64,000 nucleotides of DNA from Massilia sp. IC2-278 (GTDB lineage: Bacteria; Pseudomonadota; Gammaproteobacteria; Burkholderiales; Burkholderiaceae_D). Each line of letters opens with the position of its first letter. Position 1 is the stretch's first letter. The position numbers and the translations under genes are program-made. The notes under the pieces were generated by a model. That model made no database searches, had not been told where the DNA came from, and saw nothing but the letters and a program-made list of their open reading frames with translations. The stretch lies in contig NZ_JAJFES010000012.1 in the NCBI RefSeq assembly GCF_020708045.1, forward strand, positions 1 to 64,000. Direction: 5' to 3'. Positions 1 through 8,748 of the stretch are shown piece after piece.

Positions 1-144
1 ACAAGCAGCCCCCACCTGCACCCCCCAGAACCGCATCTTCGTACAAACCGAACAATTACACTTCACCGTCCCCGTCACCGCCAGGTCGAACTCCGCCTCA
101 TACCGCACCGCCCCGCAATGACAACTCCCCCGATACGTCTTCAT
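1..144 (-). CDS. GFA-family (glutathione-dependent formaldehyde-activating enzyme-like) protein, C-terminal part outside window
   Basis: Reverse-strand reading from the ATG at 142-144 gives 48 codons to the window edge with no stop. The product begins [16 protein letters not shown] and continues to a CNCSVC motif. The CHCG and CxCxxC cysteines match the zinc-binding N-terminus of the GFA/CENP-V fold family. Family members are usually 115-160 residues, so about two thirds of the protein lies outside the window. The fold is clear; the substrate cannot be told, since few family members act on S-hydroxymethylglutathione. A second GFA-family gene lies at 30025-30435. The gene is divergent from the PHP phosphatase at 266. 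Confidence 0.8.
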   Translation of the reverse strand, partial: MKTYRGSCHCGAVRYEAEFDLAVTGTVKCNCSVCTKMRFWGVQVGAAC

Positions 145-265
145 CGCCGCCGCCCAAGTTCAAGAAGAAAGCAACAACTCTAGCACTGCCCAGCCGCCCC
201 GCACAGCCGGCGCATTGCGGCGTACAATGTCCCTTCCGTCCAGTATCCGCACACGCACCGCATCC

Positions 266-1099
266 ATGCTGAAAGTCGACCTGCACTGCCATTCCAACGT
301 TTCCGACGGCGTCCTCGCGCCGGCCGCCGTGGCCGCCTATGCGCGCAAGGGCGGGGTCGATGCCTGGGCCCTGACCGACCACGACGAGGTCGGCGGCATC
401 AAGGCGGCGCGCGCCAAGGCGAACGAACTCGGCATGCGCTTCGTCCCCGGCGTCGAGATCTCGGTCACCTGGGCCAACCAGACCGTGCACCTGGTCGGCC
501 TGCACGTCGACGAAGACAACCCGGACCTGCTGGCCGGCCTGGCCGCCACGCGCCAGGGCCGCGACGCGCGCGGACGCGAGATCGCCGCCCAGCTGGAACA
601 GGCCGGCATTCCCGACGCCTACGAAGGCGCCCTGAAATACGTCGGCAATCCCGATTTGCTGTCGCGCACCCACTTCGCCCGCTACATCGTCGAAACCGGC
701 CGCTGCAACAGTACGCCCGAGGTATTCCGCAAATACCTCAGCGAAGGCAAACCCGGCTATGTGCCGCACCGCTGGGCCGCGCTCGACCAGGCCATGGGCT
801 GGATCAAAAGTGCCGGCGGCATCCCCGTGATCGCCCACCCGGGCCGCTACCGCTTCGACGCCACCGCCGAGGGCGTGCTGTTCGACGAATTCCGCCAGCT
901 CGGCGGCAACGCGATCGAAGTCGTCACCGGCAGCCACACGCCCGACCAGTACGCTGTGTACGCCGAAGTCGCGCGCCGCTACGGCTTCCTCGCCTCGCGC
1001 GGCACCGACTTCCACGCCCCTGGCGAAGCCCGCGTCGAATTCGACGCCTTGCCGCCCTTGCCGGCCAACGTCACCCCGGTCTGGCACGACTGGTTCTGA
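266..1099 (+). CDS. PHP-domain phosphatase (3',5'-nucleoside bisphosphate phosphatase / RNase AM family)
   Basis: Product of 277 residues starting MLKVDLHCHSNVSDG. The HCH pair at residues 7 and 9 is the first PHP metal motif. Later metal ligands are seen as ALTDHDE, FVPGVEIS, PVIAHPGRY and GTDFHAPG. Length and motif order fit the E. coli YciV (RnmA) family, which removes the 3' phosphate from 3',5'-nucleoside bisphosphates and trims 5' ends of small RNAs. The start at 266 is chosen because a TACAAT -10-like box at 223-228 overlaps the more upstream ATG, so that ATG would not be transcribed. A YciO-type gene follows at 2088, as it does beside yciV in enterobacteria, with htpX in between here. 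Confidence 0.85.
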   Translation: MLKVDLHCHSNVSDGVLAPAAVAAYARKGGVDAWALTDHDEVGGIKAARAKANELGMRFVPGVEISVTWANQTVHLVGLHVDEDNPDLLAGLAATRQGRDARGREIAAQLEQAGIPDAYEGALKYVGNPDLLSRTHFARYIVETGRCNSTPEVFRKYLSEGKPGYVPHRWAALDQAMGWIKSAGGIPVIAHPGRYRFDATAEGVLFDEFRQLGGNAIEVVTGSHTPDQYAVYAEVARRYGFLASRGTDFHAPGEARVEFDALPPLPANVTPVWHDWF

Positions 1100-1196
1100 A
1101 GCCTTAAGCTCCCCATAAGCCCCCGGCCTTGAATTTTCCAAGGCAGAGCCCTATCTTGGCAGCCTGTCAATGTCATTCTGCCGGGAGGCTTGTTCC

Positions 1197-2075
1197 ATGA
1201 AGCGCATCGTTCTGTTCCTCGCCACCAACCTCGCGGTTGTGCTGGTGCTCACCGTTGTCCTGAACCTGCTGGGTGTCGGGCGCGCGGTGACCGCCGAGGG
1301 CATTAATGTCGGCGCCCTGGCTGTCTTCTCGCTGGTGGTCGGCTTCACCGGCTCGATCATTTCCCTGCTGCTGAGCAAACCGATGGCCAAGTGGTCGACC
1401 GGCGCGCGCGTCATCGACCAGCCGCAAAACGCCACCGAGCAGTGGCTGGTGAATACCGTGCGTAAGCTTGCCGAGCGCGCCGGCATCGGCATGCCCGAAG
1501 TGGCGGTCTACGACGGCGAACCAAATGCCTTTGCCACCGGCGCCTTCAAGAACTCCGCACTGGTCGCCGTTTCCACCGGCCTGCTGCAGGGCATGACCCA
1601 GGACGAGGTCGAGGCCGTGCTCGGCCACGAGGTTGCCCACATCGCGAATGGCGACATGGTCACGCTCACGCTGATCCAGGGCGTGGTGAACACCTTCGTC
1701 GTGTTCCTGGCGCGCGTGGTCGGCTTCTTCGTCGACAAGGTGCTGCTGCGCGGGAACGACGACCGCGGCCCCGGCATCGGCTACATGGTCACCGTCTTCG
1801 TGTGCGAGATCGTGTTCGGCCTGGTGGCCTCGATCATCGTCGCCTGGTTCTCGCGTCAACGCGAATTCCGCGCCGATGCGGGCTCGGCTAAACTCCTGGG
1901 CAGCACGGTGCCGATGCAGCATGCGCTGGCGCGCCTGGGCGGCCTGCAGCCGGGCGCCTTGCCGTCGTCGCTGAACGCCTCGGGCATCTCGGGCGGCGGC
2001 GGCGGCTGGGGCGCGCTGTTCTCGACCCACCCGCCGATGGAAGAGCGCATCGCCGCGCTGCAAGCCCTGCGCTAA
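1197..2075 (+). CDS. htpX: HtpX, inner-membrane zinc metalloprotease
   Basis: Product of 292 residues, the usual HtpX length. The start MKRIVLF opens two hydrophobic segments (about residues 4-24 and 38-58). The HEVAH zinc motif is at residues 144-148, two further hydrophobic stretches follow, and [10 protein letters not shown] supplies the third zinc ligand (Glu). HtpX is an M48 endopeptidase that degrades misfolded membrane proteins, complementing FtsH, and is normally envelope-stress induced. The start at 1197 is preferred over an in-frame ATG at 1170 because a GGGAGG ribosome-binding site precedes it and the alignment with the family begins there. The next gene starts 12 bases downstream, so the two are probably co-transcribed. 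Confidence 0.95.
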   Translation: MKRIVLFLATNLAVVLVLTVVLNLLGVGRAVTAEGINVGALAVFSLVVGFTGSIISLLLSKPMAKWSTGARVIDQPQNATEQWLVNTVRKLAERAGIGMPEVAVYDGEPNAFATGAFKNSALVAVSTGLLQGMTQDEVEAVLGHEVAHIANGDMVTLTLIQGVVNTFVVFLARVVGFFVDKVLLRGNDDRGPGIGYMVTVFVCEIVFGLVASIIVAWFSRQREFRADAGSAKLLGSTVPMQHALARLGGLQPGALPSSLNASGISGGGGGWGALFSTHPPMEERIAALQALR

Positions 2076-2087
2076 TCAAGGAAACCA

Positions 2088-2711
2088 ATGAGCCAATTTT
2101 TCCAGATCCATCCAGAGAACCCGCAGGCGCGGCTGATCAAGCAGGCCGCGCAGATCATCCGCTCCGGCGGCGTGGCGGCGCTGCCGACCGACTCGGCCTA
2201 TGCGCTGGTATGCCAGCTCGACGACAAGAACGCGGTCGAGAAGCTGCGCCGCGTGCGCGGCATCGACGACAAGCACCACCTGACGCTGCTGTGCCGCGAC
2301 CTGTCGGAAATCGCGAAGTACGCGCGCATCGACAACTCCCAGTACCGCCTGCTGAAGGCCACCACCCCCGGCCCCTACACGGTGATCCTGGAAGCGACGA
2401 AAGAGGTCCCGCGCCGCCTGTCGCATCCGTCGCGCAAGACCATCGGCCTGCGCGTGCCGGAAAACCTGATCACGCTGGCGCTGCTGGAAGAACTCGGCGA
2501 GCCGCTGATCGGCACCACGCTGCAGCTGCCGGGCGACGACCACATGCTGTCCGACCCCGACGAAGTACGCGAGCGCCTGGAAAAGCAGATCGACCTGGTG
2601 GTCGACGGCGGCGCCGGCACGCTGGAAGGCACCACCATCGTCGACCTCACCGGTCCCGAGCCCGTGCTGCTGCGCGAGGGCAGGGGCGACCCCGCCGCCT
2701 TCGGCCTGTAA
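2088..2711 (+). CDS. YciO/YrdC/Sua5-family protein (L-threonylcarbamoyladenylate synthase-like)
   Basis: Product of 207 residues with the YrdC fold signature: the ATP/threonine-binding N-terminal segment SGGVAALPTDSAYAL, then RVRGIDDKHHLTLLCRD, TPGPYTVILEAT and RTIGLRVP-like KTIGLRVPEN. The length and the KHHLTLLCRDLS region are closer to the YciO branch than to TsaC proper. TsaC makes threonylcarbamoyl-AMP for the t6A37 tRNA modification; YciO proteins have the fold, but whether they do the same job in vivo is less certain. It follows htpX by 12 bases with a GGAA ribosome-binding site. Confidence 0.8.
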   Translation: MSQFFQIHPENPQARLIKQAAQIIRSGGVAALPTDSAYALVCQLDDKNAVEKLRRVRGIDDKHHLTLLCRDLSEIAKYARIDNSQYRLLKATTPGPYTVILEATKEVPRRLSHPSRKTIGLRVPENLITLALLEELGEPLIGTTLQLPGDDHMLSDPDEVRERLEKQIDLVVDGGAGTLEGTTIVDLTGPEPVLLREGRGDPAAFGL

Positions 2712-2807
2712 GTTCTCTCCGCCACTGCCACCCCGGCCCGGCCGCTCATCCTGCGCGCCGGGTCGCCTGCCGGGTTCCCTTGCCCGGCTCTGCTAGAATC
2801 CCTCCCC

Positions 2808-3461
2808 ATGGTTGAAAATTTCAGAAACATCCTGGTCTTCGCGCTGCCCGTACTGTTCGCGATCACCCTGCACGAAGCGGCCCACGCCTATGCCGCCCGC
2901 CGCCTCGGCGACAACACCGCCTATGCCCAGGGCCGCATGACCTTGAATCCGCTGGTCCACATCGACCTGCTCGGCACCATCATCATTCCGATCGTGCTGT
3001 ACATGACGAGCGGCTTCGTGTTCGGCTATGCCAAGCCGGTACCGGTCCAGTTCGGCAACCTGCGCAATCCGAAGCGCGACATGGCCTGGGTGGCGCTGGC
3101 CGGGCCTGCCGCCAACCTGCTGATGGCCTTCCTGTGGGTGGTGTTCAGCATGCTGCTGGTGGCGTTCAATATCGACGAGGAATTTCCGAACAAGATGGCG
3201 CGTGCCGGCCTGGTCACGAACCTGCTGATCTTCGCCTTCAATTTGTTCCCGCTGCCGCCGCTCGACGGCGGGCGCGTGCTGACCAGCATGCTGCCGAACC
3301 GGATCGCCTACCAGTTCGCGCGCATCGAGCCCTACGGCTTCTTCATCCTGCTGGCGCTGCTGTACTTCAACCTGCTCGCCTTCTGGGTGCAGCCGGTGAT
3401 GTGGCTGGGCGCGCAGGCGGTCGAGCTGATCACCACGCCGCTGGCCTGGCTCCTCACATGA
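2808..3461 (+). CDS. Site-2 protease family (M50) membrane metalloprotease
   Basis: Product of 217 residues with four to five hydrophobic segments. HEAAH at residues 22-26 lies in the first membrane segment and supplies two zinc histidines and the catalytic Glu. The third ligand is Asp153 in NLFPLPPLDGGRVL, the classical M50 second motif. There is no PDZ domain, so this is the short YwhC/RIP-like class rather than RseP. The substrate is unknown. Its stop overlaps the ATG of the following methyltransferase (ATGA at 3458-3461), indicating translational coupling. This class often sits beside sua5/yrdC-type and tryptophan-tRNA synthetase genes in betaproteobacteria; only the first neighbour is seen here. 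Confidence 0.9.
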   Translation: MVENFRNILVFALPVLFAITLHEAAHAYAARRLGDNTAYAQGRMTLNPLVHIDLLGTIIIPIVLYMTSGFVFGYAKPVPVQFGNLRNPKRDMAWVALAGPAANLLMAFLWVVFSMLLVAFNIDEEFPNKMARAGLVTNLLIFAFNLFPLPPLDGGRVLTSMLPNRIAYQFARIEPYGFFILLALLYFNLLAFWVQPVMWLGAQAVELITTPLAWLLT

Positions 3462-4030
3462 TGCACGCTCCCGTTTCCGCCGCCTCGCCCTGGGTGGGGC
3501 GCTTCGCCCATCTGGTACCCGCCGGCGAAGTGCTGGACCTGGCCTGCGGCAGCGGCCGCCATGCGCGCCTGTTCGCGGGGCTTGGCCATCCCGTGCTGGC
3601 GGTCGACCGCGACCCGCAGGCGCTGGCAAGCGCCTCCGGCCCCGGCATCGTCACCCTCGAGCACGACCTGGAAGTTGACGGCGCCATCTGGCCCTTCGAG
3701 CCCGGCCGCTTTTCCGGCATCGTCGTCACGAACTACCTGCACCGGCCCCTGATGGCGCAGCTGATGGCCAGCCTGGCGCCGAACGGCGTGCTGCTCTACG
3801 AAACCTTTGCCCTTGGTAACGAACTCTTCGGCAAACCCTCGAACCCGGCCTTCCTGCTGCGCCCTGGCGAACTGCTGGAACACGCGGTGGTGGGCGGCTT
3901 GCGGGTGCTGGCGTTCGAGGACGGCGCCATCGCCCAGCCGAAGCCGGCGCGGGTGCAGCGCCTGTGCGCGGCGGGGCAGGCCATGGTGCAAACCGAGGTA
4001 AAGCTCGACCATTTATCTGGCGTTGAATGA
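3458..4030 (+). CDS. Class I SAM-dependent methyltransferase
   Basis: Product of 190 residues. The SAM-binding motif I is [17 protein letters not shown] near residue 27, followed by VLAVDRD (motif II acid) and a motif IV region [11 protein letters not shown]. The C-terminal half, with [11 protein letters not shown] and [15 protein letters not shown], resembles the TehB-like/Methyltransf_11 proteins found next to M50 proteases in betaproteobacteria. No substrate can be assigned. The start ATG overlaps the stop of the upstream protease by four bases. A longer in-frame ORF begins at 3134, but it lies inside the protease gene and does not belong to the protein. Confidence 0.85.
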   Translation: MMHAPVSAASPWVGRFAHLVPAGEVLDLACGSGRHARLFAGLGHPVLAVDRDPQALASASGPGIVTLEHDLEVDGAIWPFEPGRFSGIVVTNYLHRPLMAQLMASLAPNGVLLYETFALGNELFGKPSNPAFLLRPGELLEHAVVGGLRVLAFEDGAIAQPKPARVQRLCAAGQAMVQTEVKLDHLSGVE

Positions 4031-4091
4031 ACCACAGCGCCGGGCTATCCGCTACAATCGGATTTTTATTTTCCAACACGTACCAGAAATT

Positions 4092-4976
4092 ATGATCAAG
4101 GGCAGCATAGTAGCAATCGTCACGCCGATGTTTGAGGATGGCAGTCTCGACAAGGACAGCCTGCGCAAACTGCTCGACTGGCACGTGGCCGAAGGCACCG
4201 ACGGCATCGTCATCGTCGGCACCACCGGCGAATCGGCCACCGTCAGCCCGGAAGAGCACTGCGAACTCATCAAGCTCACGGTCGACCACGTGGCCGGCCG
4301 CATTCCCGTCATCGCCGGCTCGGGCGGCAATTCCACCGCCGAAGCCATCGCCCTGACGCGCCACGCCAAGGAAGTCGGCGCCGACGCCTCGCTGCAGGTG
4401 GTGCCGTACTACAACCGTCCGACCCAGGAAGGCATGTACCGCCACTTCAAGGCGATCGCCGAAGCGGTCGAGCTGCCCATCATCCTGTACAACGTGCCGG
4501 GCCGCACCGTGGCCGACATGAGCAACGAGACCATCGCGCGCCTGGCGCCGATCGACAACATCGTCGGCGTGAAGGATGCCACCGGCAACATCGGGCGCGG
4601 CATCGAGCTGCTGAAGATGGTCGACAAATCCTTCGCCGTGTACTCGGGCGACGATCCGACCGCGATGGCGCTGATGTTCTGCGGCGGCGCCGGGAATATC
4701 TCGGTCACCGCCAACGTCGCTCCGCGCGCGATGCACGAGCTGTGCGCCGCCGCCATGGCCGGCGACATCGCCAAGGCCGTCGAGATCAATAACCGCGTGC
4801 TCGAACTGCACGCCAAGCTCTTCGTCGAGCCGAATCCGGTGCCGGTCAAATGGGCGCTGACGGAAATGGGCAAGATGCCGGCAGGCCTGCGCCTGCCGCT
4901 GGCGCCGCTGTCCGCGCCTTTCCACGACACCGTGCGCACCGCGCTGCGCCAGGCGGGCCTCCTGCCGCAATCCTGA
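4092..4976 (+). CDS. dapA: 4-hydroxy-tetrahydrodipicolinate synthase
   Basis: Product of 294 residues. It condenses pyruvate with L-aspartate-semialdehyde in the diaminopimelate/lysine pathway. The Schiff-base lysine is Lys161 in GVKDATGN, the catalytic tyrosine is Tyr133 in ILYNVPGR, and the GTTGES loop at residues 43-48 supplies the Thr of the proton relay. The start [13 protein letters not shown] is the canonical DapA N-terminus; an in-frame ATG at 4023 overlaps the previous gene and a TACAAT box (4053-4058) and is rejected. The bamC lipoprotein gene follows after 43 bases, the same dapA-bamC (nlpB) order as in E. coli. Confidence 0.96.
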   Translation: MIKGSIVAIVTPMFEDGSLDKDSLRKLLDWHVAEGTDGIVIVGTTGESATVSPEEHCELIKLTVDHVAGRIPVIAGSGGNSTAEAIALTRHAKEVGADASLQVVPYYNRPTQEGMYRHFKAIAEAVELPIILYNVPGRTVADMSNETIARLAPIDNIVGVKDATGNIGRGIELLKMVDKSFAVYSGDDPTAMALMFCGGAGNISVTANVAPRAMHELCAAAMAGDIAKAVEINNRVLELHAKLFVEPNPVPVKWALTEMGKMPAGLRLPLAPLSAPFHDTVRTALRQAGLLPQS

Positions 4977-5019
4977 GTCCCGCAAGGGTGTTGGTTCACA
5001 GATCTGAAATCGTAACGAT

Positions 5020-6198
5020 ATGACTACTCGCAACAAAAAGACCTTCGCGACCCGTGTTTCCGCGCCAACCGCAGCGCGCGTACTGGCGCTGTCCGCACTG
5101 GCGCTGAGCATGGCCGCGTGCACCACCGTGTTCGAGTCGGACAAGGTGGATTACAAGGCTTCGAAAAAAGCGGCGCCGCTGGACGTGCCGCCGGACCTGA
5201 CCCAGCTTCAAAAAGACAATCGTTACGCCGTGCCGGATGGCAGCGGCGTTGCCACCGCGTCCGGCATGCAGGCCGCCGCCGGTAGCCAGGCCGCGCCGGC
5301 CGCGGGCGTTCCCGCCGGCGCCGCCGCCATCGGCCCGGTCTCGACCGACGCCGTGCGCATCGAGCGCGCCGGCGACCAGCGCTGGCTGGTGGTCAAGCAG
5401 ACGCCCGAGCAGCTCTGGCCGAAACTGCGCGAATTCTGGAACGACGCCGGCCTGCCTGTGGCAACCGAGTCGGAAGCGACCGGCGTGATGGAAACCGAGT
5501 GGGTCGAGAACCGTTCGAAGATCCCGCAGGACTTCCTGCGCAACACCATCGGCAAGGTCTTCGACCGCGCCTACTCGACCGGCGAGCGCGACAAGTTCCG
5601 CACCCGCCTCGAGCGCCTGCCGGACGGCTCCACCGAGATCTACATCAGCCACCGCGGCGCCGAAGAGGTGCTGACCGGCGCCCAGAAGGAAACCACGGTC
5701 TGGACCGTGCGTCCGAACGACCCGACCCTGGAAGCGCAATTCCTGGGCCGCCTGGTGGCACGCCTGACCGGCGCCACCACGCCCGAGCAGGTGCAGAGCG
5801 CGCAGGCCAAGGTCGACAACGCCGCCCCGGCGCCGCAGCGCGCCAAGCTGGTGGGCAACATCGTCGAAGTCGACGAGGGCTTCGAGCGCGCCTGGCGCCG
5901 TGTGGGCCTGGCGCTCGACCGCGTCGGCTTCACCGTCGAAGACCGCGACCGCGTGCAGGGCATCTACTTCGTGCGCTACGTCGATCCGGACGCGTCCAGC
6001 AAGGATGGCTTCTTCTCGAAACTGTTCAGCTTCGGCAATGACGACAAGGCCAAGGAAGCCCAGCGCTACCGCGTGCTGGTCAAGGCCAACGAAGGCGGCA
6101 ACAGCAGCGCGGTGACCGTCCAGGACAACGAAGGCAAGCCGGATGCATCGGCGACGGCGGGCAAGATCCTGTCGCTGCTGAATGACGAGCTGAAGTAA
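5020..6198 (+). CDS. bamC: BamC, outer-membrane protein assembly lipoprotein
   Basis: Product of 392 residues. A basic N-terminus and hydrophobic stretch end in a lipobox-like LSMAAC, with Cys34 as the lipidated residue. The segment after it (VDYKASKKAAPLDVPPDLTQLQKDNRYAVPDG) is the unstructured BamC arm that contacts BamD, followed by two helix-grip domains (about residues 110-240 and 270-390) joined by a linker. BamC is an accessory subunit of the BAM complex at the inner face of the outer membrane. The dapA-bamC order supports the call. A strong intrinsic terminator follows at 6216-6244. Confidence 0.92.
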   Translation: MTTRNKKTFATRVSAPTAARVLALSALALSMAACTTVFESDKVDYKASKKAAPLDVPPDLTQLQKDNRYAVPDGSGVATASGMQAAAGSQAAPAAGVPAGAAAIGPVSTDAVRIERAGDQRWLVVKQTPEQLWPKLREFWNDAGLPVATESEATGVMETEWVENRSKIPQDFLRNTIGKVFDRAYSTGERDKFRTRLERLPDGSTEIYISHRGAEEVLTGAQKETTVWTVRPNDPTLEAQFLGRLVARLTGATTPEQVQSAQAKVDNAAPAPQRAKLVGNIVEVDEGFERAWRRVGLALDRVGFTVEDRDRVQGIYFVRYVDPDASSKDGFFSKLFSFGNDDKAKEAQRYRVLVKANEGGNSSAVTVQDNEGKPDASATAGKILSLLNDELK

Positions 6199-6215
6199 TC
6201 GTCGTCAGCGTCGAG

Positions 6216-6244
6216 AAAGCCGGCCTTCGTGGCCGGCTTTTTTA
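6216..6244 (+). terminator. Intrinsic terminator after bamC
   Basis: A perfect 10 bp stem (AAAGCCGGCC at 6216-6225, GGCCGGCTTT at 6231-6240) with loop TTCGT, followed by TTTATT. It lies 17 bases after the bamC stop. Confidence 0.85.
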
Positions 6245-6286
6245 TTGGCGCTTCGCGTCATGGTGGAGGTGTGCATGGGTGCGACA

Positions 6287-6376
6287 GCGTGGACACGGGT
6301 GTCCACCCTACGAAATCCGCCATGCCGCCGGTAATTGCATGGTGATACTGTAGGGTGGACACCTGTGTCCACGCGG
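6287..6376. repeat. Inverted pair of REP-like palindromic repeats
   Basis: Copy 1 at 6287-6312 reads CGTGGACAC...GTGTCCACCCTACG (reverse orientation). Copy 2 at 6350-6376 reads GTAGGGTGGACACC...GTGTCCACGCGG (forward). Each is a short hairpin with an 8-9 bp stem flanked by a constant CCTACG/CGTAGG side. The same family recurs at 9431-9535, 21681-21834, 29859-29887 and 34937-35082. The pair lies between the bamC and lipoprotein terminators, so it sits in non-coding DNA between convergent genes. Confidence 0.85.
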
Positions 6377-6425
6377 TATGGCGCCTCCATGTCGATAAAT
6401 TCTTCCGGCTACAAACGTCCGGACG

Positions 6426-6450
6426 AAAAAAAACCGGCCCGCAGGCCGGT
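6426..6450 (-). terminator. Intrinsic terminator of the small lipoprotein gene
   Basis: Read on the minus strand, the stem ACCGGCC/GGCCGGT (6450-6433) with loop TGCG is followed by a run of T residues. It lies 24 bases after the stop of the gene at 6474-6770. Confidence 0.8.
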
Positions 6451-6473
6451 CTTTCGAACCAGAAAAAATCTGA

Positions 6474-6770
6474 TTACTTGGTAGCAGCAGCCGAAGCAGC
6501 AGCGTCAGCAGCGGTCGAAGCGGCCGAAGCGGCTTCCGAAGCAGCAGCCGAAGCGGTAGCGGCAGCAGCAGCAGCGTCAGCGGCTGGGGTGGTAGCAGCA
6601 GCGTCGGTGGTTGCTGGAGCAGCAGCGTCGGTGGTGGTGGTGGTGGTGGTTGCGGTGGTGTCAGCAGCAGGCGCTTCGACAGCAGCTGGGGTTGCTGGAG
6701 CTTCTTCTTTCTTCGAGCAAGCAGCCAGAGCAACAGCCATCAGGGAGACGATCAGCAGGGATTTTTTCAT
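6474..6770 (-). CDS. Small Ala/Thr-rich lipoprotein, function unknown
   Basis: Product of 98 residues. MKKSLLIVSLMAVALAACSKKEE is a clear lipoprotein signal with lipobox LAAC and Cys18. The mature part is low complexity: a run of seven Thr near residue 42, then long Ala/Ser/Thr/Glu stretches with no predicted domain. The AAGGA ribosome-binding site is 5 bases before the ATG, and a 14 bp AT-rich palindrome (CTTTTAATTAAAAG, 6778-6791) lies immediately upstream of it. Its own terminator follows, so it is probably monocistronic. Such proteins may be periplasmic spacers or stress lipoproteins; the sequence does not decide. The antisense frame at 6355-6831 is a shadow. Confidence 0.75.
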   Translation of the reverse strand: MKKSLLIVSLMAVALAACSKKEEAPATPAAVEAPAADTTATTTTTTTDAAAPATTDAAATTPAADAAAAAATASAAASEAASAASTAADAAASAAATK

Positions 6771-7050
6771 GATTTTCCTTTTAATTAAAAGTGGAGTGCT
6801 TCTTGTTTTGACGATGAATAATTACCGGTAATTATCGCTCGCTGGAATTCTCGTGTACTTTGCAAATATTGCAACAATGATACACATACAACGGAACCTT
6901 CCTAACCCGATATTATAGCCAAATTTACTCATTCGCAATAGAAAAGTCATGCCAAAATGTAAGTATTGTGTTACTTGTTAAGCTTCATTTTGTTACAAGA
7001 TGCAACAGCCTCCAAGAGCTTTCCCAGCGGTTCAAATACTTGCCTGATTG

Positions 7051-7530
7051 CTACAATCCAGTGACGCTCGGCAGGAGCGTTGGGCGCGATTCTTCCCAGA
7101 TGCCGGCGAAGCGGTGGGCCGGCACATCCACGGCGCCGGGCGCGTCGAAAGCGGCCTCGCCGCGCATCCAGTCGCTGTGAAAACGGCGCAGCACATGCAG
7201 CTCGTCGGCAATGCAGAAGGAGTCGGTCAGCTGGCGCAGCGCGCGCGGCGTCTGGCGGCATTCGGCCAGGTGGCTGTAGTCGCGCAGCAGGCGCAGGAAG
7301 CGCGGCGCGTGGCGTTCGATATGGCCGGGGTCGTGCAGCGCCAGGCGCAGGCTGCCGCCGCCATGCAGAAAGGCGCGCAACTGGGCATCGACTTCGCTCG
7401 AACCCAGCGGGAAGACGCTGAAATCGGGATCGAACATGTCGAGCCGCCGCACGGCGCGCGCCATCACGGCCTGCCACTGCGCCTCGCAGTCGCGGCGGGT
7501 ATCGAAACGCACCAGCAGCGGCTCGTCCAT
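7051..7530 (-). CDS. Conserved protein of unknown function, downstream of roxA
   Basis: Product of 159 residues, MDEPLLVRFDTRRDCEAQWQ to TLLPSVTGL, without signal peptide or membrane segments. It shows alternating beta/alpha character and a segment LRAFLHGGGSLRLALHDPGHIERHAPRFLRL followed by LRRFHSDW, which recalls one half of a phospholipase-D-like fold but lacks a full HxKxxxxD motif. That likeness is weak. It starts 18 bases after the roxA stop on the same strand, so it is probably co-expressed with the ribosomal oxygenase. I cannot assign a function. Confidence 0.7.
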   Translation of the reverse strand: MDEPLLVRFDTRRDCEAQWQAVMARAVRRLDMFDPDFSVFPLGSSEVDAQLRAFLHGGGSLRLALHDPGHIERHAPRFLRLLRDYSHLAECRQTPRALRQLTDSFCIADELHVLRRFHSDWMRGEAAFDAPGAVDVPAHRFAGIWEESRPTLLPSVTGL

Positions 7531-7548
7531 GCTTCCTCCCGTTCGTGA

Positions 7549-8670
7549 TTACCCCAGTTCGATCCAGCCGTCCTGGTACCAGGTGTAGAGCGCTTCGAGC
7601 ACGTCGTCCGAGGCGTGGCCCAGGGTTTCGCCATCGAGGCGGCGTTCGTTGGCCAGTACGTCGAGCACGATCTTGTCGTTGCGGCTGACGGCAAACGATT
7701 CGCCGTTGATGAAGACGTGCTTGCCGCGGTAGAGCATCAGGGTCTTGCTGGAGAGCTTCAGGCCCTTTTTCGCTGCCGCTTCCATGAAGCGCCCCACGAC
7801 CAGCGGCTTGGCCGGGCCGGTAAAGAAGACATTGTGCTTCGGCTCGGACATGTACTCGCCGAAGAAGATGGTCACGTCTTCCTCGTCCCAGCGCACCTTG
7901 TTCAGTTCTTCGGTAATGCTGGCCAGCATCTCGCGCGGGATCTCGGCCGGGTTCTTCGCAACCTGCTGGCCCGGGTCGGCATAGCGGCCCGGCAAATCGA
8001 TCGAGTCTGCCATGAACTGCAGGAAGGCTTCGCCCAGTTCCTGGAACGAGGGCGAGCGGAAGCCGATCGAGTAGGTCATGCATTCGCCCTCGGCGATGCC
8101 GTCGTGGGCATAATGCGGCGGCAGGTACAGCATGTCGCCCGGCTCGAGCACGAATTCTTCTTCCGGGGTAAAGTTCGACAGGATCTTCAGCGGCAGGCCT
8201 TCGACCAGCGACAGGTCTTGCTGGGCGCTGATCTTCCAGCGGCGCTTGCCGTGGGCTTGCAGCAGGAACACGTCGTAGGAATCGAAGTGGGGGCCGACGC
8301 CGGCGCCGTCGGTGGCGTAGCTGATCATCAGGTCGTCGAGGCGCGCGTCCGGCAGGAAGCGGAACTGGCGCAGCAAATCGTCGGCCTTTTCGTCGTACAG
8401 GTTCACGCCCTGCACCAGCATGGTCCAGTTCTTCTGGTCGCGCGGGGGGAGTTCAGTCAGGGGGCCGTGCTGCATGTCCCACTGGCCGTCGACCTGGGTC
8501 ACGAGGCGCGATTCGACGAAGTTCTTGGTGGCGAGGTCGGCCAGGCGCTCGAACTTGAGCAGGGGCTTGAAACCGGGGATGGCGCCGCGGATCAGCAGCG
8601 GCTTCTTGTGCCAGTATTCCTTGAGGAACTGGGCGGGAGTGATGTTCCCGAGGAGCGGTAATTTATTCAT
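7549..8670 (-). CDS. roxA: Cupin-fold ribosomal oxygenase (RoxA/YcfD, L16 arginine hydroxylase)
   Basis: Product of 373 residues, the usual length. JmjC-type Fe(II)/2-oxoglutarate motif HFD at residues 128-130 with the distal His in YLPPHYAHDG (His189), matching the HxD...H triad of YcfD. The N-terminal LGNITPAQFLKEYWHKKPLLIRG is the typical opening of the family, and a C-terminal winged-helix region follows the cupin. YcfD hydroxylates an arginine of ribosomal protein L16 (uL16). It is divergent from slyD. No ribosome-binding site precedes the ATG; TATAAT lies only 5 bases upstream on this strand. Confidence 0.9.
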   Translation of the reverse strand: MNKLPLLGNITPAQFLKEYWHKKPLLIRGAIPGFKPLLKFERLADLATKNFVESRLVTQVDGQWDMQHGPLTELPPRDQKNWTMLVQGVNLYDEKADDLLRQFRFLPDARLDDLMISYATDGAGVGPHFDSYDVFLLQAHGKRRWKISAQQDLSLVEGLPLKILSNFTPEEEFVLEPGDMLYLPPHYAHDGIAEGECMTYSIGFRSPSFQELGEAFLQFMADSIDLPGRYADPGQQVAKNPAEIPREMLASITEELNKVRWDEEDVTIFFGEYMSEPKHNVFFTGPAKPLVVGRFMEAAAKKGLKLSSKTLMLYRGKHVFINGESFAVSRNDKIVLDVLANERRLDGETLGHASDDVLEALYTWYQDGWIELG

Positions 8671-8716
8671 GCGTCATTATAACCAGCCGGGCAACAGGCA
8701 GCAGCGGGGCAGGGGT

Positions 8717-8745
8717 ATAATCCGCACCTTACAACGAAAGGATGT
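8717..8745 (+). promoter_or_regulatory. -10 box and ribosome-binding site of slyD
   Basis: TATAAT at 8717-8722 lies 26 bases before the slyD ATG, with AAAGGA at 8738-8743 as ribosome-binding site. No good -35 hexamer is visible. Confidence 0.5.
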
Positions 8746-8748
8746 GCG

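Noticed and set aside
98-1141. A 347-residue minus-strand ORF at the left edge
   Set aside because: It is antisense to the PHP phosphatase and overlaps the real GFA-family start in another frame.
2750-2800. Promoter-like TTGCCC...TAGAAT before the M50 protease
   Set aside because: The spacing between the hexamers is only 8 bases, too short for a sigma-70 promoter.
6355-6831. A plus-strand ORF across the small lipoprotein gene
   Set aside because: It is antisense to a gene with a clear lipoprotein signal, ribosome-binding site and terminator, and consists of Ala/Val runs from the same repeats.
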